DNA from: Eustoma russellianum
Taxonomy: Eukaryota; Streptophyta; Magnoliopsida; Gentianales; Gentianaceae
Assembly (NCBI GenBank): GCA_036186865.1
Contig: AP025049.1
Location: forward strand, 31,835,885 to 31,899,884
Length of the DNA: 64,000 bases
Direction of reading: 5' to 3'
Below are positions 42,966 through 54,479 of this stretch, piece by piece. Positions within the stretch are counted from its first letter, which is position 1. Each line of letters starts with the position of its first letter. The position numbers and the translations under genes are program-made. The notes beneath the pieces are model-generated. The model saw only the letters and a program-made list of their open reading frames with translations. It ran no database searches and was not told where the DNA came from.

Positions 42966-43093
42966 GGTGTATGATCTGTTCTGACTCATATATGGTATTA
43001 TTTCATGCTGACTCATACGGGGTATTACTCTGTTAGACTCACTCGTAGTAGACGCTCGTTTCATACGGAGAAAAACAGAGGCCATGGCTATAC

Positions 43094-43163
43094 TGTTCTG
43101 TTCTGTTTTGTTCCGCTCTGTTCTGTTCTGTTTTGTTTTGTATTGTTCTGTTCTGTTATGTTC
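43094..43163 (+). repeat. (TTCTG)n pentanucleotide repeat
   Basis: About 14 units of TTCTG with TTTTG, TTCCG and CTCTG variants, inside LTR copy B. Confidence 0.9.
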
Positions 43164-43749
43164 TGCATGTCATCATACTGCATTGCATTGCACGATCCAC
43201 AGCTCGTAAAAGGAGGGTATGTTATACATGATTAGTTTATCAGCATAATATTTTACCCGAATAGATATGACATTTAAATTGAATCCTTAAACTTGTGGGT
43301 TTATAGTCTTATTTATTGTTCTGATATGTTTCCGTAGAATGATGGGATACTTGCTGCGTGATTTTATCACGCACACTTTATTTATCATTTTTGAGAGCTT
43401 CAGGAGCCAGAGATAGAATCTGTAGAGATGAGCCGCAGCTGCTCTACCCCTGAGAGATGCTGGAGACTAGGACTTGATGTTGTGTTTATGATTTAGGGAC
43501 TATTTGGAACATTTTGGGACTTTGATTTTATGGTTTGTAATATGAAAGACGCTATGGACGTTGTATGTTTAATGTTTTAATTCTGCTGTTTATTACCCAT
43601 GTTTGATGTTTTCCATGGCCTGATCATGGAACAATGCTGGTATCGCATCGACGCCTTGTACTTTCCTTAGCAAAGTACGGCAGGATGCACCATATGTTGG
43701 GTAGCTCGTGTACGGGGAACCATAGGCACAACCCTCTAACTATTTCAAG

Positions 43750-44736
43750 TGCCTACAGGATAGACCTCAACAGAAAACTGAAGAGTAATGGCAGCAAGTG
43801 ATTGAGTTCAGCAGTTCCTCATATCAAATTATTGACTCTAGAAATAGAGTAATATGGAGAAGACAAAATTGTTTCAAGCACCGACAGAACCGGAAGCGCC
43901 CTTTTCTTTCAAGCACTAAGACTAACTACTTAATAAATGAGGCAACTCCATTAAACCAAAGTTCTCCTTAGCCCAGTGATCCGCCCCCTATTCTTCTTCT
44001 TTGTCCATCTAGGTTCGAATCCCTGGGCAGATATTCTATTTTTATTTTCTTTTTATCTAGTCTTTTTTTCTCTCCCCCTCCCCGTCTCTGCCAATCCCTC
44101 TGCCGACATCACCACCTTCTTTTCGTTTTTCTTCTTTCCTCTCTCTTTTTGGCAACACCCTTTGTTCTTCTTTTTTTCTTCTTTTTTCTTTTTATACTCC
44201 AAAAAGTTGATCTAAAAGGATTCAGCCAATACAACTCCCTTATCACTTTCTATTATACACAATTGCTTAATAGATATTTCACACACTAATCAAAATACGC
44301 CATTACCATCTAAACATAAATCTATACCTACCACCAAATGTTCGTAGAAATTCAAATATTCAAAACCTGTCTTCGGTTCTTGATTCTGACAATATTTGAT
44401 TGCCAAATTGATAATTGAAGAAATTTTTTCCTTCTCTTTTCTTCCAGTTGTTCCTCCTCTCTCTCTTTTTTTGATATTTGGTTGTGGCTTTGGGTATCTC
44501 ATCCCTTATTTACATATTATTTTCTTCCTAGAATTTTTATTTTCTACGAGGATCCTTCTTCTAATCTTGATTAACCCTTTTCTAGTTTAACTGTATCTAT
44601 ATATTTATCCTTCCCACTCTTACTATATATCAATCTCTTCCCATAATTATCATCTAACAAGTCTATGCATTGTAAGCATCTATCTCACTAATTTTTCATT
44701 TATTATCCATGTTTCTTTTTGTTCTTCTCGGGTACA
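43750..44736 (-). repeat. Partial 3' LTR of chromovirus 2
   Basis: The LTR would start TGTACCCGAGAAG at 44736 (minus strand), just after AGTAAGGGATTAGGAATAT. The lower boundary is not defined. It has a long T/C-rich stretch on the plus strand (44030-44215) and the tRNA-like boxes at 43969-44022. No gene found; short open frames here are low complexity. Confidence 0.5.
43962..44035 (+). other. tRNA-like A and B boxes (possible SINE or tRNA relic)
   Basis: TTAGCCCAGTGATCC at 43968-43982 resembles an RNA polymerase III A box and GGTTCGAATCC at 44012-44022 matches the B box. Their spacing (43 bp start to start) is that of a tRNA. The acceptor and T-stem pairings are poor, so it is not a functional tRNA. 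A SINE head would fit, but no poly(A) end or flanking duplication is seen; it may also belong to the LTR. Confidence 0.35.
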
Positions 44737-44776
44737 ATATTCCTAATCCCTTACTAAAAGTTTGTCCTCAAAACCT

Positions 44777-46400
44777 GCATACTTTATTCAAAAAGATGTT
44801 GATACTTCTCTCGTATGTCTACTTCTGGTTAGCATGTTGCTTCTCGCACCGTATGATTACTCCACTGAACTTTTACATATGGAATTACTCTTCTTCTTAA
44901 CAATTGATCCTTTTTATCCATGATGCAAACTGGTAGTTCTTCATATGTTGTATCGTATCTTACTTTTTGTGCCCGATCTTTTAGAACGTGACTTGGGTCA
45001 TGGACATAACGTCAAAGTTGGGACACATGGAAAACATTATGCACTTGAGATAACGCTTGATGTAATGCTAAACGGTACGTCAAGTTTCCAATCTTCTCAA
45101 GTGTTTCATATGGTCCAATGTATCTCAGACTTAACTTACCTTTATCTCCAAACCTCATGACTTCTTTTGTTGGGAAATCTTAAGATATACCTTTTCACCT
45201 GCATTGAACTCCAAGGGTTGTCTTTTAGAATCTGCCCAACTCTTGTTTCTATCTTGAGCTACCTTGAGCCTCTCTCATATGATCTTGATCTTTTCTAGTG
45301 TTTGTTCGACTAGGTCAGATCCATTAATCAGCTTGTCACCTACTTCATCCTAATATAGTGGAGATCTGCATTTTCTTTCTTAAAGTGTCTCGAATGGTGC
45401 CATACTAATTGCACTATGGTAGCTGTTATTATACGAGAAATCCATGAGTTTCACCAACTTATCCCAATTACCTTTGAAATCAAAATCGCATACTCGCATC
45501 ATGTAATCTAATGTCTAGATGGTCCTCTCTGATTGAATATCGGCTTGAGGGTGAAAGGTAGTGCTCAATCTCAAATCTGTACGCATAACCTCTTGATATG
45601 CCTTCTAGAATCGTGAGGTGAATCTAGGGCCTCGTTCTGATACAATAATTACTGGCACATCATACAAGCTTACTATGTTAGCCACAGACATCGCCACTGA
45701 CTTCTCCATGGTTGCTTTGCTAGACATGGGCAAGAAATGTGAGGACTTAGTCAATCGATCCATGATGGCCCAAATCGTATCACTACCACTCTTGGTCTCT
45801 AGTAAACCAACCCCGAAATCCATCGTAACGTGTTTCCATTTTCATTATGGGATCTCTAAAGTTTGCAGAAGTCCTCTGGACCATTAGTGCTTTGCTTGTA
45901 CTTTGATACTAAGCATCTTGCTACGTACTCAGCTATCTCTCTTTTCACCCCATTCCACCAATAGGTTTTTAAGGTCTTTGTACATTTTGGTTGCTCCTGG
46001 GTGAATCGATAATCGCAAATGATGAGCTTCTTTCAATACTTCATTCTTCATATCTTCCAACTTAGGCACACATAATCTTCCTTGATACTAAAGACTAGCT
46101 TCGTTATTCACTTGAAACCCTTCGACTTATTCATCTTTGAGTTTCTCTATGATTTTCAATATTTCTTCATTGTCTTTCTAGTCCTCCTTTATTCTTTATA
46201 TCAATGTAGGAGATATGACTAATGTTGTCAAAGTGTTAGCAGTTGATTCCACAACGTTCAGGTTAAATTCCTGTATTTATCTTCCAGTTTTGTCTTCCTA
46301 GGCTTCCAATTTAAAGGTATCGGCTGCCTATTTGCTTTTCTAGGATGATAATTTATAGTCAAGTTACAGTCTTTCAAAACCTCCAACCACCTTCGCATCG
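44777..46400 (-). pseudogene. Chromovirus 2 RNase H end, integrase and C-terminal tail
   Basis: Reading downward: MRRWLEVLKDCNLTINYHP (RNase H end, near 46400-46340), then LPNLEDMKNEVLKEAHHLRL and SIHPGATKMYKDLKT (H2C2 finger, 46080-45960), integrase WAIMDRLTKSSHFLPMSSKA (45780) with ISERGPRFTSRF in place of SDRDPRF, RFGDKGKLSLRYIGPYE and HNVFHVSQL (45170-45000), and last YEELPVCIMDKKDQLLR followed by VIPYVKVQWSNHTVREAT and REKYQHLFE (44960-44780). Many frameshifts and stops. The second catalytic Asp of the integrase is changed. The tail is the region where chromoviruses carry their histone-reading chromodomain. Confidence 0.78.
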
Positions 46401-49068
46401 GATCTGCATAGCACCACTAGAAAGGGGGAGGGGTTGAGTAGTGAGTGTAGAAAAATTGGTTTTTAAAAACTTTTAGTGACCAATTACTAACTTTTAAAAA
46501 CAGATTCTGTTTTCAGATCTTGTTTTCATTGATTGAATGACAAGGTTCTAGACCTCTAAAATTCGTGAAATTTTGTGATAATGAATTGTCAGATGTCATC
46601 TATATGTCATAAAAGTTTCAGATTAAAACTCAAAGTGTTAGGGCCTTAAAGACCTTTTTTATTGGACTCTGTCATCTAAGAAAAACTTTCCACTAGAATG
46701 AAAAATTAATTCCTATTTAATTACAACTCCAAATGATCTGAAAATTTTATGAAACGTCCCTTAAGATGTTTAATTTAATGGGTTGAAGCAGTTTTCTAAA
46801 ATTCCTTTGGCAACCATATCAACCACGTTGATGTTCTCAACCTCCAATTTGAAAATCAGATTGCACTGGTCTCAGAACTATGAAAGTTTGGATGACTTAT
46901 ACTTATCTAAATTTGACGAAACTTGTCTTAAATGAAACCTAAGGCCTTTATCTATGTCTCTGCAAAATTTGGTGCTTTTTGAAAAACTTTTGCTATTTTT
47001 CAATGGCGTTGAAACTGATGTAAAACAGAATTTGAGAGTAAAAGTGCTGAAAATAAGAACACTAAGAATTCTTTACTGGTTCGGTCCAAACGACCTATTC
47101 TAGTATTCGAGGACACCTTCTTCGGTATTCACTAATCACCAAGAACACCTTAGGACAAGGGTGCCTTGAGTTATACACCAACTCCATTAATGTCCATCCT
47201 TTTTACAATGAACAACACAAACAATCAACAAGAACACCACCACCTCACCAATGAAGGCATGATCACACCTTGATCAACCTTGTACAAGAATGGAACGTGT
47301 GTGGATGGTATGTATGAAGCCTATAAACATTATAAAATGTATATTTCATGGGATTGAAGCTATGTGCAAGAAAAAAATATAGGAGAAGAAGAGAATCTTG
47401 CTTTGAACTTGATAGGATTTGAAAATGAGACTTGTCTTGTGTTTGATCTTCTTCCTTGCTTTTATCATGTTTATGACCGCCCCATCTTGGCTGAATTCCC
47501 TCTTGAAGAATGCCTTGATTGCCCTTGGAAGATACCTTATATATCTTTGTGACATACCTTTGCTTACTTGGCGAAATGTAATTGGACAAGTGATGTGTCT
47601 TTGCCTTGTTGTCACTCCATGATAGGGTCTTTCTTTATCTACCTTGGCACATAAAATATGACATGGAAAATACCAAGAAAAGTATGAAAACAATTCAAAT
47701 TTCAAATGTTTTGATTGCCAATTAATCATAAGTGTGATTTCCCCTCATTTTTGGAATGAATTTGAACTTGAAAGCTAGCAAGAAAATGTCATCCACATGC
47801 TGAAATTTTCAGCACCTCTTTTGAATTTTGAAAGATTTCCTTTTGTGTCTTGAACTCCATAAATACTAGCATTCATTTGTGGATCATTCTCCACCAATTA
47901 TAGTGCAAAATATGCTCCACTTAGGCACTAAATAATCTCATAATAGCCGCCCAACCTCAGCTCACATGTGCTGAAAGTCATTTTTGAATTTTGACAAATA
48001 ATGATGTAGTATCTTCACATATATGATAAATTTTAATCGCCATGTGACTTGGTTTTCTAGACTACTCCAAGATGTGTCTTGGATGTGTAAGACATGTCTA
48101 GATACATGTCACAAAATGTAGCAAAAAAAGTCTTCTTGAAAGTTTAGAAATATGAAGTTTTGACTTTCGTCGATTGTGCGCTTTTTCTCCACTTTTTCTC
48201 AAACCCCTTAGCCATGTAAAATGTGTTATATACCATATAATATACATAATATAATGTATAATTTCAGCTCCAAAAGTTGAGAATAATTTCTGCCATGTGG
48301 CGTGATTTTTGAATTTGAAATTTCAACAAATCAAGGCAAATGATACGTAATTGATATATGTAATTATGGTATGACTTTGGGGCTATAATTGTTGTGTATT
48401 TGAAGTGTATATTAGATGACCATTTTTTTATGGCAAGTATGTGACATGTCAGTGACGGTTCGGTAGTCATTTGATGTGGCAATTTTTGGTTTCTGGACTT
48501 GTGACATGTCGGTATATTTTTGGAAGCTTGATGACATGGAATATATGATTTCTATATACTCAAAATAATGATGTGTATATCGTTGCTTGATGTTGACGTA
48601 CGTTGATGATGTGTCGATGAGATGTGGGGATAGAAATATATAGCTCGTCGCAATAAAAATATACATACATACATACATTTATATATAATATATATACGGA
48701 CTTGTGTGTGTATATGTAGTGTGAAGAAGAACTTTCCGTTTCAAATTTGTTGCTGAATAGGTTTTTTTAAATATATCTTTAAGTACTTCATCTAATGAAC
48801 TAGTTTAGTTCATTTCCTTAAGCACATCATTAAATGAACTAGTTTAGTTTATTTAACGTGACACCTGAAAATAGTATAAACACAACAGATGCCATATGAT
48901 TTAAGCCTTAATGCTGCATAGCACGTTAGTACAACAATGATATATATAAAACATATAAAGCATATTTATCATATACGCATGTCATGTAACACTTAAATCA
49001 TGCATTTCGAAAACACGTAACATTTAAATCATGCATTTTCAAATCATTCAAACCCCAGTTTCTCAATA
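46400..49068 (-). repeat. Ty1/copia LTR (SIRE-like), minus strand, copy 1
   Basis: The LTR begins TATTGAGAAAC at 49068 (after a CGGAGAT purine tract on the minus strand) and ends near 46400 with CTAGTGGTGCTATGCAGATCC. It shares with the LTR at 57604-60127 the same order: GGTTCGGT...CGAGGACACC block (47080-47130), CCACCTCACCAATGAAGG (47240), AGTTCATTTA repeats (48790-48850). The 3' end abuts chromovirus 2, so this copia inserted into it. ORFs in it are short and without recognisable domains. A (CATA)n/(TA)n patch lies at 48660-48700. Confidence 0.7.
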
Positions 49069-49177
49069 ATCTCCGCTTTTTGATGATTTGATAAATAACC
49101 TCTAGTCATGATTTAAATGTTTCATAATCGCTCCCCCTACAATCATGCATTCATAAATTTTTAAATTCAAAACTTAA
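49069..49177 (-). other. Remnant of copia internal region with polypurine tract
   Basis: On the minus strand GTAGGGGGAGCGATTATG and then ATCAAAAAGCGGAGATTATTGAG: purine tracts just upstream of the LTR at 49068. The rest of this copia element's internal region is cut off by chromovirus 1 at 49178. Confidence 0.6.
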
Positions 49178-52100
49178 TGTAGCGCCCTGTACTCAGCCCT
49201 TCCGGGTACGGTGCACCAGCCGTACTTCGCTATGGAAAGTACCAGGCATCAATGCATAACATATCACAGTCCATGCCAAAATCGTGGACTTCAATGTTAT
49301 CATCTTGATAGGTAAGCAAATTTAGGCAGAATAAAAACTTTTTAAAGGAAACAAGTCCAAATATCCGACATATGGTTTACAACCAAATCTGCGAAATAAA
49401 GATAAATTCGAAATTTATGTCCTCAAAATAAGTCCACAAAACATAAGCCCATCATTAAAATCCTTAAGCTGCAATCCACTCCCTGATCTACGGATACAGA
49501 ACTCGTGGCTCATCGTCAATCCATTCTACACCATTTCCTGCCGGCTCTTGATGGAAAAATAAAAGGATGAGTGACAAAGTCACCAGAAAGTACACCATAA
49601 ACAATCATGAATTAAATGGAAAGTATACACAAGAACCAAATCCCAATAATTTGGATTGCCAACATACCTGACCTTCAATCCATTGGCTGCAAAGGAAATA
49701 AGATCATAACTTAAGTGTCAGAAGATAATAAGATCATAACTTAAGTTACAGTAGATCTAGCATCCTACTTGCAATTATATGCAATGTGTATGAATATGCA
49801 TATGTGATGCAACATGATAAGATGAGAACTAATTTCAGTCATTCTTTCTTTCAAAACTTAATCGTCATAAAAATGAGGAATAGAGATGGTTCAGATCTAT
49901 TATCTCCAGATCTGATGCGGTCATACCATTCTCTTCAGATCTATTATTTCCAGATCTGAAAACGGGCATACAATCAATCATCGTCATCAGGCCTATTATC
50001 TCTGGACCTAGGCGGTCATAAATCATCATCCTCAGGTCTATTATCTCCGGGCCTGGACGGTCACAAATCATCATCATCAGGTCTATTATCTCCGGGCCTA
50101 GACGGTCATACTCATTATCAGATCAATTAACCCCAGATCTGGAGCGGGTTGTGCTGGCTAGGAATTAATGGTACCATAAGAGTCTTTCTTTCAAAACTGA
50201 AATTCTTATCTTCAATGAGCTTCTCTTAAATTTGTTTGGCATAAAATCAGTCTCATAAATTTTATGAACATGGACAATGCAATGCATGATATGCAACACA
50301 CAATTCATGACTACATACATCATATAAAGCATATACGGACTTGTATCTTAAGATGGAAAACAGTCCAGCATTAATGCCCTGTTCACACGGCCTCAAACTT
50401 ACCAATTCAGAGCATATTTTCAGAAACTTATGCCACACACATGCATAATGGAATTTTAGCTACATGCCATAAAAATTTCATAACATTCCAAGGTGTTTAA
50501 GACCTTCAAAACATTAAATTACTGTCAAGGGGTACTGCTGAGTCCTGCAGTGCAGTACCCGCCCTACCTTGTTTCCATGGGCCATAAAATCTTATTTAAT
50601 TAGGACCATCACCTGGAAAACATATACCACATACTAAGGAACAATATTCAGATGCCCAAACATCACATACAAGTCCAAATAAACAAGACCAAGGCCTCAC
50701 AATACACGCCATCATACAGCCCTATTTTCCAGTTTTGCACCGTGACATTCACCTCAGTTGTTACCCCCTACAAATAGTAATTTCAAGCCAATTGCTTAAA
50801 TTTACGTGTTTATCTATGTCTTAGGTAAATACCATAAAAATTTCAAGGCAATCCAATATGTTTAAAAGGGTCATTTAATTATCTTTCACAGTCTAGGTAC
50901 CAGCAGAATCTGCAGTGACCTATCCTTACTAAAAATTTCATTAAGGCCAAACCACAAGTTCTTTTACAGAATTTCCACATCACAAATTTACTACACACAT
51001 CCAGATACCAGCACACCAAAATTTAGCTCATTTGCACACTCCTAAGGTTCATTTTAAGGCCAAACAAATCACTACTCAAAACTGTCCAGTTCCAGAAAAT
51101 CCTACATTTCATCACTTTTTATTATTCAAACATTTCCCAACTAACTTCACCCCCCTAAAATAACTTGCTAACCAATAAATGCACATTTTAACATAATCAT
51201 TTCAACTCTCATTATACTCTTTAGGATACACCATAATTCACGCCAAACAGCCTTGCAATTACACATAGAACATGATATTTTTGTGCCTTTTATGCCTCAT
51301 AAATTCCATTCCTAGCAAGAGTTAGTTCATTATTCAACAAATCTTCAAAACAGCCTGTTTTTATAAAGAATAAGTCTCATATTATGTTCTAGTTAGGCAC
51401 ACAACATATTCATAGAGAAAATCACTCATCAAGACAATACTCTCCCATATAAAACAATCAATTTCTCATGTTCACACTTAGTGCTTCAATTAAGATTCAA
51501 GACTTAAAAATAGCTAGTCCTTCAAGCATACACTTTCAAAAATAAGTCAAGATTGTCTAGAGTATAATTGTGTCTTTGAGGTTAGAGCTTTCCCTAGCTT
51601 GGGCGTTGGTTGAAATGGATTGAAGTTCCCTCCCAACTTCACTAAGAAGCACACAGGTTTAGGGAGGAAGTGAAGGTGAACCTCAGCTACTATTGAAATG
51701 AAGAAAAGGACTAGATTAAGGCTAGGTTCCCTTACCAAAATAGAACTTGAATGGAGATGGAAAGAGATCCCACCACCAAGACGCTAGCTTCTCCTAATAG
51801 CTTGAGAGATCCTCCCCTAGTGACCATCATGGGTCACGGTTTTTGTAAGGGGAAAACAAGGTAAAATGTGAGCTTTACAATTTAAAAAGTGGAGTTCACT
51901 TTAGAGGATAGAATGCAACTTAAATAGATGGAATTTAGATCTTGAAGATGGTCTTGAGTCTTCTACACCCAAGCTAGCCGTGTGAGATGATGGAAGATTT
52001 GCCTAAGTGTGCAAGAGGCCTGTAGTGATTGTCGTGAGAGGAACCTTTGAGAGTGTTGTGTGTTAGGGATGAAAAGAAGCTTCTAGGACCAACTTTGATG

Positions 52101-52882
52101 AAGTTTTCATAGAGTACGAAGTAGAGGTACCCGGAGATTTACATAAAGGAGGAGGAGGGACTCTTCATATGCATGGGCATAATCATGGAGTGCATTTAGT
52201 GGTGTTATCTATTTACTACTTGTTGCTTTTCAGGATTGAATTAAAGAAAAGTAGCTAAAGTAAAAATTGTTAGTTGGGATATTAAGGTAAAGTGATCTCA
52301 TGGATCTCCCCATTGTGTACATCCACCGGGTTCTAAAGAAAAAGAGGGAAAAATTCTTCAAATCTTAGAACAACATCATAAAGCAATTACTACATGTGAA
52401 AGACCTTTTTAGAATTGTTTTAAGAGAAAAATAAAGTGGTTAGTTGTGGTATTAAAGTAAAAATGATCCCATGAATCCCCCATGTAGTAATACCCGGCGG
52501 TCCTTTAAAGAAAAAGGGAGGGAATTTCTTTAAAATCCTTGGAACATAATTAGTAGGCTACTTAACTCCATGTGTAAGCTTTTTAGTCTTACATTAAGAA
52601 GGCTCCTAAAGAGTTTAATTGGCTTTTAAGAGGGAAGATTGTTCTAGTGTCTCCAAGACTCCTTATGACAGAATTTTACTCAAAAGTTTGGGAGGGGGGT
52701 AAAATTGTCATTTCACTTGCTTCATAAGACATGCTTGTATTATTATACTATTTCTTATAATATTTACTTTAATTAAAAAAGAAGCAATAAAACTTAATAA
52801 TATGCACTTGGAAGAACTAATATTTTATTAAACCACTTCATACAAGTCATCAAATAGTGAGTGATTTCTGTTGGGTACAACA
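49178..52882 (-). repeat. 3' LTR of chromovirus 1
   Basis: Begins TGTTGTACCCAACAG at 52882 right after the polypurine tract and ends ...CAGGGCGCTACA at 49178, with TG...CA ends. At 3.7 kb it is long but normal for Tekay-type elements. The terminal 100 bp, with the GTACGG...CCGTAC inverted repeat at 49206-49225, recurs at 1, 43646 and 63639. Otherwise no gene; 51500-52860 is AT-rich with no features I recognise. Confidence 0.8.
49892..50145 (-). repeat. Tandem hairpin units in the chromovirus 1 LTR
   Basis: Six units starting at 49892, 49936, 49988, 50033, 50078 and 50119. Each is CAG-x-TATTATCTCC-x-CTG with complementary arms. Units 1 and 2 have perfect CAGATCT/AGATCTG stems; units 4 and 5 use CAGGTCT with GGGCCTG, pairing through G-U. 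Confidence 0.7.
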
Positions 52883-52893
52883 TCATCCCCCTT
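52883..52893 (-). promoter_or_regulatory. Polypurine tract of chromovirus 1
   Basis: Minus strand AAGGGGGATGA immediately precedes the LTR start TGTTGTACCC. Confidence 0.65.
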
Positions 52894-52915
52894 ATCACAA
52901 GTTTCGTCCTCGATA

Positions 52916-53011
52916 CTTATAAGCACTAGTCAAAGACATGTGGGTACGAGCTCCTCATGCCTTCTTATAAGCACTAGTCAAATACATGTGGGTACGAGCT
53001 CCTCATGCTTT
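52916..53011 (-). repeat. 48-bp tandem duplication over the pol stop
   Basis: Two copies of a 48-bp unit (CTTATAAGCACTAGTCAAA and following) start at 52916 and 52964. The unit encodes MRSSYPHVFD plus the TAG stop, so the end of the polyprotein and its stop are present twice. Confidence 0.8.
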
Positions 53012-54272
53012 CTTCAGTCTCCCAAGTGGCTTCATCAACAGAGTGGTGGTTCTATTGCACCTTAACCATGGGAATATATCGTTTTCTTAGGGCTTTTTCC
53101 TTCGGATCAATGATCCTCTCAGGCTTTTCTTCATAAGACGCGTCGGATTCAATTTTCAATGGCTGCTCCTCGATGATATGATTGGGCTCATGCACGTACC
53201 GGCAAAGCTGGGATACATGAAATACATCGTGCAATTGAGACAACGATGGCGGTAGTGCTAACCGGTAGGCAACTTCTCAAATCCTTTCGAGAACTTAATA
53301 CGGCCCGATGAATCTTGGACTCAGTTTACCATTTATGCCAAAGCTTTTCACGCCCTTTGATGGCGACACATTTAAGAACACTTTCTCACCTGCCTGGAAT
53401 TCCAATGGTTGACGCTTTTTGTCGGCCAAAACTTTGCTTTTATCTTGGGCCGCCTTCAACCTTTGCTTGACAATCATCACTTTTTCTCGTGTTTGCTCCA
53501 CTAGGTCGGGTCCTGCAAAAATCTTGTCTCCAATTTCATCCCAATAAAGTGGAGATCGGCATTTCCTTCTATACAGTGCATCATAAGGGGCCATTCCAAT
53601 GGACCGGTGATAGCTATTATTATAGGAAAACTCCACCAACTTAAGACTTTTGTCCCAACTTCCTCCAAAATCAAAGATACAAGCTCGCAATATGTCTTCC
53701 AATGTTTGGATTGCCCTTTCCGACTGACCATCAGTTTGAGGATGGAACGTTGAACTCATCCGAATTTCAGTGCCCATCGCTTTCTGGATGGCTGTCCAAA
53801 ATCTAGAAGTGAAGCGAGGGTCGCGGTCACAAACTTACTCATGGGTACTCCGTGCAAGCATACAATCTGATCAATATACATGGAAGCCAATTTCGCAAGA
53901 GAGGCTTTGATTGACATGGCCATGAAATGGGCAGACTTCATCAAACGATCCACCACAACCCAAATAGCATCATATCCATTCTTTTGTCCTTGGTAGGTCA
54001 GTCACAAAGTTCATAGTGACGTGATCCCATTTCCACTCAGGAACTTTGAGGGGATGCAATAATCCTCCGGGTCTTTGATGCTCTGCTTTCACTCTCTGGA
54101 AAATGAGGCATTTCTCCATGAATTCAGCAATTTTCTTCTTCATGCCATGCCACCAGAACTTCTGCTTTAAATCTTGATACATCTTGTTTGCTCCTGGATG
54201 AATGGATAGGCGAGAACTATGAGCTTCCTGAAGGACATCATTCTTTATGTCGTCATCCTTGGGTACGCACAA
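52960..54272 (-). pseudogene. Chromovirus 1 integrase with chromodomain-type tail
   Basis: H2C2 finger at 54235-54110 (EAHSSRLSIHPG, CLIFQRVKAEH; the second Cys is Phe). Core: VDRLMKSAHFMAMSIKASLA (53956), then a frameshift across the DRDPRF region, FHPQTDGQSERAIQTLEDIL with the catalytic Glu (53745), FSYNNSYHRSIGMAPYDALY and LYGRKCRSP-like YRRKCRSPLYWDEIGD. C-terminal part: GKLSPRFIGPY, LSQLHDVFHVSQLCRYV (53240), IPMVKVQ, a stop, NHHSVDEATWETEESM and RSSYPHVFD. The tail matches the chromodomain zone of Tekay/Del elements, which directs insertion to marked chromatin. Confidence 0.86.
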
Positions 54273-54479
54273 TCAATCCCTGAACCATATGCTGCCATCT
54301 TTTCGGACCTCAAAATCTTCAGATGGCTTCATTTTCCACTTGTCCTAGATCTTCTTCAGAGCTTCATCTTTTCCTTGAGCGTCCTTAATTCTACCAATTA
54401 AGGAGGGGATTAAGACCAACTTAGCAAGAACATCGTCAATGGAAACAACTACCTCAAGGTCAAACTCTTCCATATCGCG

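Larger units (their letters stand above)
42346..43690 (+). mobile_element. Ty3/gypsy chromovirus LTR, copy B (plus strand, 5'-truncated)
   Basis: The reverse-orientation relative of LTR copies A, C and D. It contains a four-unit CCGG hairpin array (42757-42965) and ends with CGCATCGACGCCTTGTACT...AAAGTACGGCAGGATGCACC (about 43646-43690), the complement of the start of the LTRs at 1, 49178 and 63639. The first part of the LTR is missing where it joins the copia LTR. No coding region. Confidence 0.65.
43750..46400 (-). mobile_element. Ty3/gypsy chromovirus 2, 3' part
   Basis: On the minus strand: the end of RNase H (46400), H2C2 finger, integrase, C-terminal chromodomain-like tail, polypurine-like tract and the beginning of the 3' LTR at 44736. 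Everything upstream of RNase H is removed by a copia LTR that starts at 46400. The protein end REKYQHLFE and YVKVQWSNHTVREAT are typical of Tekay/Del-type chromoviruses. Confidence 0.75.

Noticed and set aside
43969..44022. Functional tRNA gene
   Set aside because: A and B boxes are present but acceptor, D and T stems do not pair properly.
43976..44215. 79-codon Phe/Ser-rich frame resembling a membrane protein
   Set aside because: It is the pyrimidine-rich tract of an LTR; hydrophobicity follows from T/C composition.
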